NCBI GenBank assembly: GCA_965199915.1
Contig: OZ241348.1
Coordinates: 186,001 to 250,000, forward strand
Source: VXYL01 sp965199915
GTDB taxonomy: Bacteria > Pseudomonadota > Gammaproteobacteria > Pseudomonadales > Azotimanducaceae
Direction of reading: 5' to 3'
DNA: 64,000 bases
This document shows positions 58,695 through 64,000 of this stretch, piece after piece (position 1 is the stretch's first letter; each line of letters starts with the position of its first letter). The position numbers and the translations under genes are program-made. The notes under the pieces were generated by a model. That model was not told the DNA's origin. It made no database searches and was given only the letters and a program-made list of their open reading frames with translations.

Positions 58695-59390
58695 TTAGCT
58701 CTGGGCCTTGGGCGCGTCGGTGGCCGGCACCGCGCCGGACCGCACGCGCTCCTTGAGCTTGCGCAGTTCGTCGTCCACGGACTCGTCCACCACCAGCTCG
58801 TCGATCTGGTCCTTCAAGGTGCGCTGGCCGAGGTCGAACGACTCCACTTGGCCTTCCAGATCGTCCATCTTGCGCTCGTACTGCTCGAAGCGCGCCATGG
58901 CGTCGTCGATGTTGTGGTCGTGCAGTTGGCGCCGCACGCCGAGGCGCGTCTTGGCCGCTTGGCCGCGCAGCACGATGGACGCCTCCCGGGCCTTGGCGTC
59001 CTTGATCTTCTGCTGCAGGGCGTGGATGTCTTCGTTCAGTTTGGCGAGCGTCTCGTCCAAGACGGTGAGCTCTCCATCCACGCTGGCCACCGCTTCGTCG
59101 GCTTTGGACTTTTCCACCAGCGCGGCGCGCGCCAAGTCGTCACGGCTCCTCGAGATGGCGAGCTCCGCTTTGGCTTCCCAATCCGCGGCTTCGCCGGCCA
59201 GTCGGCCGCGACGCCGAGCGAGCTCCTTCTTGTCGGCAATGGCGCGGGCGGAAGTCGTGCGGACTTCGACCAGGGTGTCCTCCATCTCGCCGATGATGAG
59301 ACGCACCATCTTCTCCGGGTCCTCCGCCTTGTCGAGCAAGGCGTTGATGTTGGAGTTGACGATGTCCGTAATGCGGGAAAATACGCTCAT
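58695..59390 (-). CDS. pspA: Phage shock protein A
   Basis: This is a 231-residue ESCRT-III-like coiled-coil protein beginning MSVFSRITDIVNSNINALLD, the amphipathic helix that binds damaged membranes. PEKMVRLIIGEMEDTLVEVR is the conserved second block, and long helices follow to the acidic C-terminus (VDESVDDELRKLKERV). It holds PspF inactive in unstressed cells and stabilises the membrane under stress. The ribosome site is GGAGGT. A sigma-54-like promoter lies about 40 bases upstream, divergent from pspF. Confidence 0.95.
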   Translation of the reverse strand: MSVFSRITDIVNSNINALLDKAEDPEKMVRLIIGEMEDTLVEVRTTSARAIADKKELARRRGRLAGEAADWEAKAELAISRSRDDLARAALVEKSKADEAVASVDGELTVLDETLAKLNEDIHALQQKIKDAKAREASIVLRGQAAKTRLGVRRQLHDHNIDDAMARFEQYERKMDDLEGQVESFDLGQRTLKDQIDELVVDESVDDELRKLKERVRSGAVPATDAPKAQS

Positions 59391-59430
59391 GGCGCTTACC
59401 TCCACTTGGGTTGCCTTCGTCGCCTGTGCT

Positions 59431-59447
59431 ATCAGAAATCGTGCCAA
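59431..59447 (-). promoter_or_regulatory. Sigma-54-like promoter of pspABC
   Basis: On the minus strand TTGGCACG, a perfect -24 element, is followed at the correct distance by CTGAT in place of the usual TTGCW -12 element. The distance to the pspA start and the presence of pspF fit a sigma-54 promoter; the -12 half is weak. Confidence 0.55.
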
Positions 59448-59630
59448 CGTACCGTACAGGCGTGTCAACCTATTGAAAAGAATACTGTTATTCCCATGAG
59501 CCGGCAAAGCGGCCAGCCAGGGGCGCAGTGGCCAATCCCACCAACAGTTGGCTAAAATCGGCCCGGCGCAGGCCCGCGCGTGTGGCGCATGCCGGCGCAT
59601 GGCGCAGGTTGAGGAGGCGGCGCGAACGCC

Positions 59631-60618
<988 letters not shown>

Positions 60619-60632
<14 letters not shown>

Positions 60633-61497
60633 CGCCGCGGCCAACGCGGATGCCGAGCGCGTGGACGGCGTGCTCGACGCGCTCTTGAACATCGCGGCCG
60701 CGCCGGCGCGGTTGCGGGAAGCCATGCGCTACGCCGTGCTCGGCGGCGGCAAGCGCATTCGGCCTCGCTTGACCTACGCAACGGGTCGCGTCGTGGGAGC
60801 GGCGCCGGCCACGTTGGACGCGGCCGCCGCCGCGGTGGAACTGTTGCACGCCTACTCCCTGGTTCACGACGACTTGCCGGCCATGGACGACGACGCGCTG
60901 CGCCGCGGCCGGCCAACCACGCACATGCGTTACGACGAGGCCACCGCCATCCTGGTGGGCGACGCGCTGCAAGCGCTGGCGTTCGAGACGCTGGCGCGCG
61001 CGCGCGGCGACGCGCGGCTTGTTCAACGCCAAGTGGCGCTGCTCGCGCAAGCCGCCGGCGCCGGCGGCATGGTCGGCGGCCAACTGCTGGACATGGAAGG
61101 GGAAACCCGGGTGTTCGCGCTGGCCGAAGTGGAGCGCATGCATCGCCGCAAGACCGGCGCGCTCATCCACGCCGCGGTGATGATGGGCGCGGCGGCCGGT
61201 TCCCCGGCGGCGGACGAGGTGGCGGCGCTGGATCGGTTCGGCGCCGAGGTTGGCCTCGCGTTTCAGATTCGCGACGATGTGCTGGACGCGACCGCCAGCA
61301 CGGAGGCGCTCGGCAAGCGGCAAACGGCGGACCTGCGGCGCGGCAAGTCCACCTATGTTGGTTTGCTTGGCGTGGAAGCCGCTGGAGAGGCCGCCGCCGA
61401 AACCTTGCATGTGGCGTTGGGCGCCTTGGCGGTGTTTGGCGACCGCGGCAACGAACTCGCCGCCTTGGGGCGGTGCTTGGTGGGGAGGAATCGCTAA
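60619..61497 (+). CDS. ispA: Short-chain polyprenyl diphosphate synthase (farnesyl diphosphate synthase, IspA type)
   Basis: This 292-residue enzyme starts at GTG 60619, overlapping the pspF end. It has the first Asp-rich motif SLVHDDLPAMDDDALRRGRP, with the two-residue insertion of bacterial IspA proteins, and the second, LAFQIRDDVLDATAS. GGGKRIRPRLTYA binds IPP. It condenses IPP with DMAPP/GPP to make farnesyl diphosphate for quinone and undecaprenyl synthesis. The neighbours pspF and the ankyrin gene give no isoprenoid context. Confidence 0.9.
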
Positions 61498-61499
61498 CC

Positions 61500-63128
61500 A
61501 TGGACGTAACCGAACTGCCTCCGCCTTGGGAGTTGAAGCAAGGCGCGCTCGACTGGACGGGCAAATGGCGCGGCGCGGACGTCTGGCGCGTGCTGACCGC
61601 CGCCCGCGCCGGCGACCTTGCGCAGCTGCGCGCGCTGCTCGGCAGGGACCCGTCGTTGGCGATGGCGGAGTTCTGGTATACGCCGCCGCTGCACTTCGCC
61701 GTGCGCGAAGGCCACTTGGAGGCCGCGCGCCTGCTCATCGACCACGGCGCGGACGTCTTTCACCGCACGCTCTACGGCTACGGCAAGGAGACGCTGCTCG
61801 ACGTGGCGCGCGACCGTGGCCACGAGGCGGTCGCCGAGTTGCTGCGCGCCGAGTTCGCCAAACGCGGCGCCGGCGGCGCGCGGCACCCCATTCACGACGC
61901 AACCGCCGGTGGCGACATCGACGCCGTGCGGCGGCTCCTCGCCGACGACGGGGAACTTGCGGATCGCCCGGACGCGCTGGGGCGCCGCCCTTTGCACTAC
62001 GCGGTGGAAACGGGGAACGGAGAATTGGCGGCGTTGCTGCTGCGCCGCGGTGCGGACGTGGACACGCCCGGCTTTAGCAGCGACGACCGTCTGGGCGGGC
62101 ACGGCTTTCGTCCGGTGGCGCTGGCGCTGTGGCATCACCCCTATTGGCGGCAGCGGAACGACTACGCGATGGCGCGGCGGCTGTTGACCGCCGGCGCCGA
62201 ATACACGATCACGATCGCCGCCGCCCTTGGCGACGACGAGCGTGTGCGCGAACTGCTGCGGCGTGATCCTGCGCTTGCCAATGATCAGGAGTCCGGCGGC
62301 AAGCGCCCGTTGTCCGCGGCGGCCGAACGCGGCCACCTCGCCATCGTGAACGCGTTGCTCGACGCGGGAGCGGATCCCAACCGCGCGGAGGGCGCGAACT
62401 GCCCGCGCGGGTACGCGTTGTGGGCGGCCGCGCATCTTGGGCACCGGGAGGTGGCGGAGCGCTTGCTGGAGGCGGGCGCCGATCCGAACGCCGAGGTCGA
62501 ATCCTCCAGCACGCCCACCGGGTCGGCGAAGGACGCCGCCATGCGGGCGCTGCTGCTCCGCCACGGCGGGCGGACGCCCCCGGAGAAGCACTTCCACGAA
62601 GGCAACATCGACGTGGTGGCGGCGTTGCTCGACGCCAAGCCCGAGATGTTCGACGCCGACCTTGTCGCCCAAGGGTTCACGCTCGCGGTGGCGTTCGGCC
62701 ACGGCGATTTGGTGCGGCTGATGCTGGCTAGAGGGCTGCGCGTGCCGGCCACTTTGACCGGCTGCCAGACCTATCTCTGGCGCAACTTGGAACTGGCCCG
62801 CTTGCTGCTGGAGCACGGCATGGACGCGAACCTTCCAAACTGGCAGGGCGTGACGCCGCTGCACCACATGGCGAGCCACGGCGAGATCGACGCGGCGCGC
62901 TTGTTCTTGGAGTTCGGCGCGGACCCGCATGCCATCGACGAGGAGTACCGCACCACGCCCCTCGGCTGGGCGGCGCGCAGCGGCCGGACGGACTTCGCGC
63001 GCTTCGCGCTTGCCGAAGGTTTCGACGCCGCGCTGCCGAACGCCCCGGAGTGGGCAAAGCCCGTGGCGTGGGCGCGGCGGCGCGGGCACGAGGAGGTCGC
63101 CCGGCTGCTAGTGCTCCAACCAGGTTGA
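61500..63128 (+). CDS. Ankyrin-repeat protein, C-terminus altered by a MITE
   Basis: The protein has 542 residues with GGGGAGGAA before the ATG. About ten ankyrin repeats are readable, for example TPPLHFAVREGHLEAARLLI, RRPLHYAVETGNGELAALLL, KRPLSAAAERGHLAIVNALL and VTPLHHMASHGEIDAARLFL. No signal peptide or membrane helix was seen, so a cytoplasmic protein-binding role is likely. The last residues (VLQPG) come from MITE copy 2; without it the gene would end ARLLA-stop, so only the tip is changed. The gene follows ispA with a two-base gap. Confidence 0.88.
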   Translation: MDVTELPPPWELKQGALDWTGKWRGADVWRVLTAARAGDLAQLRALLGRDPSLAMAEFWYTPPLHFAVREGHLEAARLLIDHGADVFHRTLYGYGKETLLDVARDRGHEAVAELLRAEFAKRGAGGARHPIHDATAGGDIDAVRRLLADDGELADRPDALGRRPLHYAVETGNGELAALLLRRGADVDTPGFSSDDRLGGHGFRPVALALWHHPYWRQRNDYAMARRLLTAGAEYTITIAAALGDDERVRELLRRDPALANDQESGGKRPLSAAAERGHLAIVNALLDAGADPNRAEGANCPRGYALWAAAHLGHREVAERLLEAGADPNAEVESSSTPTGSAKDAAMRALLLRHGGRTPPEKHFHEGNIDVVAALLDAKPEMFDADLVAQGFTLAVAFGHGDLVRLMLARGLRVPATLTGCQTYLWRNLELARLLLEHGMDANLPNWQGVTPLHHMASHGEIDAARLFLEFGADPHAIDEEYRTTPLGWAARSGRTDFARFALAEGFDAALPNAPEWAKPVAWARRRGHEEVARLLVLQPG

Positions 63129-63381
63129 ATTGATGCGTCAGCGCGTTCACAGGCGTCCGAGCGCGAGGCGCGCGTCTTGAAGGTGTATCGGGCCATACTC
63201 CGAAAGACCGCAACAAAGCGGGCGGATGCCTGTGGGCGCGCCCTTCGGGTGGCAGCCGGAAGCCCCCCGGCGGCGTTGCGCCCGCTTGAAGTGCGACCCG
63301 GCACGTCTGCGCGGGAACGCGCCTTGCCGGGGAACTTCCGGCTGCCACTGACGCACCAATTCAACCTGGTTGGAGCACTAG
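63108..63381. mobile_element. MITE, copy 2 (266 bp, inserted at CTAG)
   Basis: It has the same 266-bp element and orientation-independent ends as copy 1, flanked by CTAG at 63108-63111 and 63378-63381. Two substitutions distinguish it from copy 1. It entered two codons before the stop of the ankyrin gene, whose frame now ends 18 bases inside the element's left flank region. Confidence 0.9.
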
Positions 63382-63483
63382 CGTGAGGCGTGTTCGTGTT
63401 GGTGGCGCGGCGGCCGGGCGGTGCCGCTTCGCCGCGGTCAAGCGGCTACAATTCCTTGGTCGCCCGCGGATCCGGGAGCATTG

Positions 63484-64000
63484 ATGGTTTACGCATTCTC
63501 GCGCTTGCGCGCCAAGGGCCGGGACTTTCGCCCGGCCTACGACGCGCTGCGCCATAACGACTACGAGGCGCTGGCGCCGGCCAAGCTCTGGGGGGCATTT
63601 CACGGGCTGTTCGGCTTGGCGTCGAACGAGCTGATCGTGGTGACCAGCGGCGAGGCGGCCGGGGTTGGGAAGTTGGCGTCCAGCCTTCCCGGTGTCGCCT
63701 CGGCCGAGACGCTGCTGCTTGAACCCACGGTGCGTCCCACCACCGACGAGCCGCGCACCCGCGAGGGTTTGTACGTCTTCCGCTTTTTCGACGTGGCGCA
63801 CAAGGACGTGGACGAGATAGCAAAGCTCTCCTTGGAGGCGTGGGAACACTTCGAGAACGTCGACCGCTACCGCGCCATTCCCCAGGGTCTCTTTCGCCAG
63901 CACGACACGAGCGCCGCCAACGGCAAGATGCTCCTCTGCACTTGGTACGACGGCTTGCCGTCGTGGCAGGAGTCGCGCACGCCGCCTGGCCCCGCCAGCG
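63484..64000 (+). CDS. Hypothetical protein, 3' cut by window edge
   Basis: The frame opens at ATG 63484 (MVYAFSRLRAKGRDFRPAYD) after a GGGAG site and stays open to the last base, giving 172 residues. It is a soluble mixed α/β sequence with NELIVVTSGEAAGVGKLASS and EGLYVFRFFDVAHKDVDEIA. The repeated pattern of a strand followed by an aromatic-rich helix is like NIPSNAP/dimeric α-β-barrel proteins, but this is weak. A TACAAT -10-like hexamer lies about 35 bases upstream. Confidence 0.6.
   Translation, partial: MVYAFSRLRAKGRDFRPAYDALRHNDYEALAPAKLWGAFHGLFGLASNELIVVTSGEAAGVGKLASSLPGVASAETLLLEPTVRPTTDEPRTREGLYVFRFFDVAHKDVDEIAKLSLEAWEHFENVDRYRAIPQGLFRQHDTSAANGKMLLCTWYDGLPSWQESRTPPGPAS

Overview
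The window is 64 kb of GC-rich bacterial chromosome. It has a complete phage-shock module with a PspF-type sigma-54 activator, an ExbB/ExbD/TonB/TPR energy-transduction operon, three TonB-dependent receptors and a DsbD. Together these point to a gammaproteobacterium, probably uncultured; this is inference from gene content, since no rRNA or tRNA is present. Several accessory blocks are visibly AT-richer than the backbone.

Layout. 1-4006: exbB (5' cut), exbD, an Rpn-like remnant, a second exbD, tonB and a TPR gene. 4236-7159: an ISKra4-like element with a 9-bp target duplication, split by an ISAzo13-like element. 7227-10630: an HNH endonuclease facing a two-domain DNA methyltransferase. 10914-24849: backbone genes (ASPIC/UnbV lipoprotein, TlpA-like thioredoxin, orphan methyltransferase, two TonB receptors, DsbD, P-loop kinase, HicBA). 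24995-29001: a uracil-DNA glycosylase gene cut by an IS1380-like element that itself holds a second ISAzo13-like copy. 29020-31642: a LigD remnant, a C22 tract before a YkgJ-type gene, and TerB-like, glycine-zipper and LRAT-like genes. 31629-32994: an IS4-like element. 33658-40061: a type III-like restriction-modification pair (Res and Mod) with a DUF2283 gene and an ATPase fragment between them. 40062-43846: the most interesting block, an operon encoding a ubiquitin-like protein, an E2-fold protein, a JAB-E1 fusion and a DUF2971 protein, plus a degraded retropepsin gene. This block sits exactly between two 76-bp direct repeats of the mod 3' end. 43962-46484: an ABC-three-component-type operon whose ATPase has lost its C-terminal half. 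46767-64000: backbone again (AttH-like lipoprotein, IMPase-family phosphatase, a membrane sensor, FtsX/LolD-type exporter, Nudix hydrolase, Fur-controlled TonB receptor, psp regulon, ispA, ankyrin protein), with two near-identical 266-bp MITEs.

How it works together. The left edge powers outer-membrane receptors, three of which lie in the window. The middle 40 kb is a defence and mobile-element island: two restriction-modification systems, a ubiquitin-like conjugation cassette, an ABC-3C system, HicBA and five insertion sequences. Two of the IS insertions are nested, and several host genes are interrupted. Envelope stress is handled by pspABC under pspF, with a sigma-54-like site between them.
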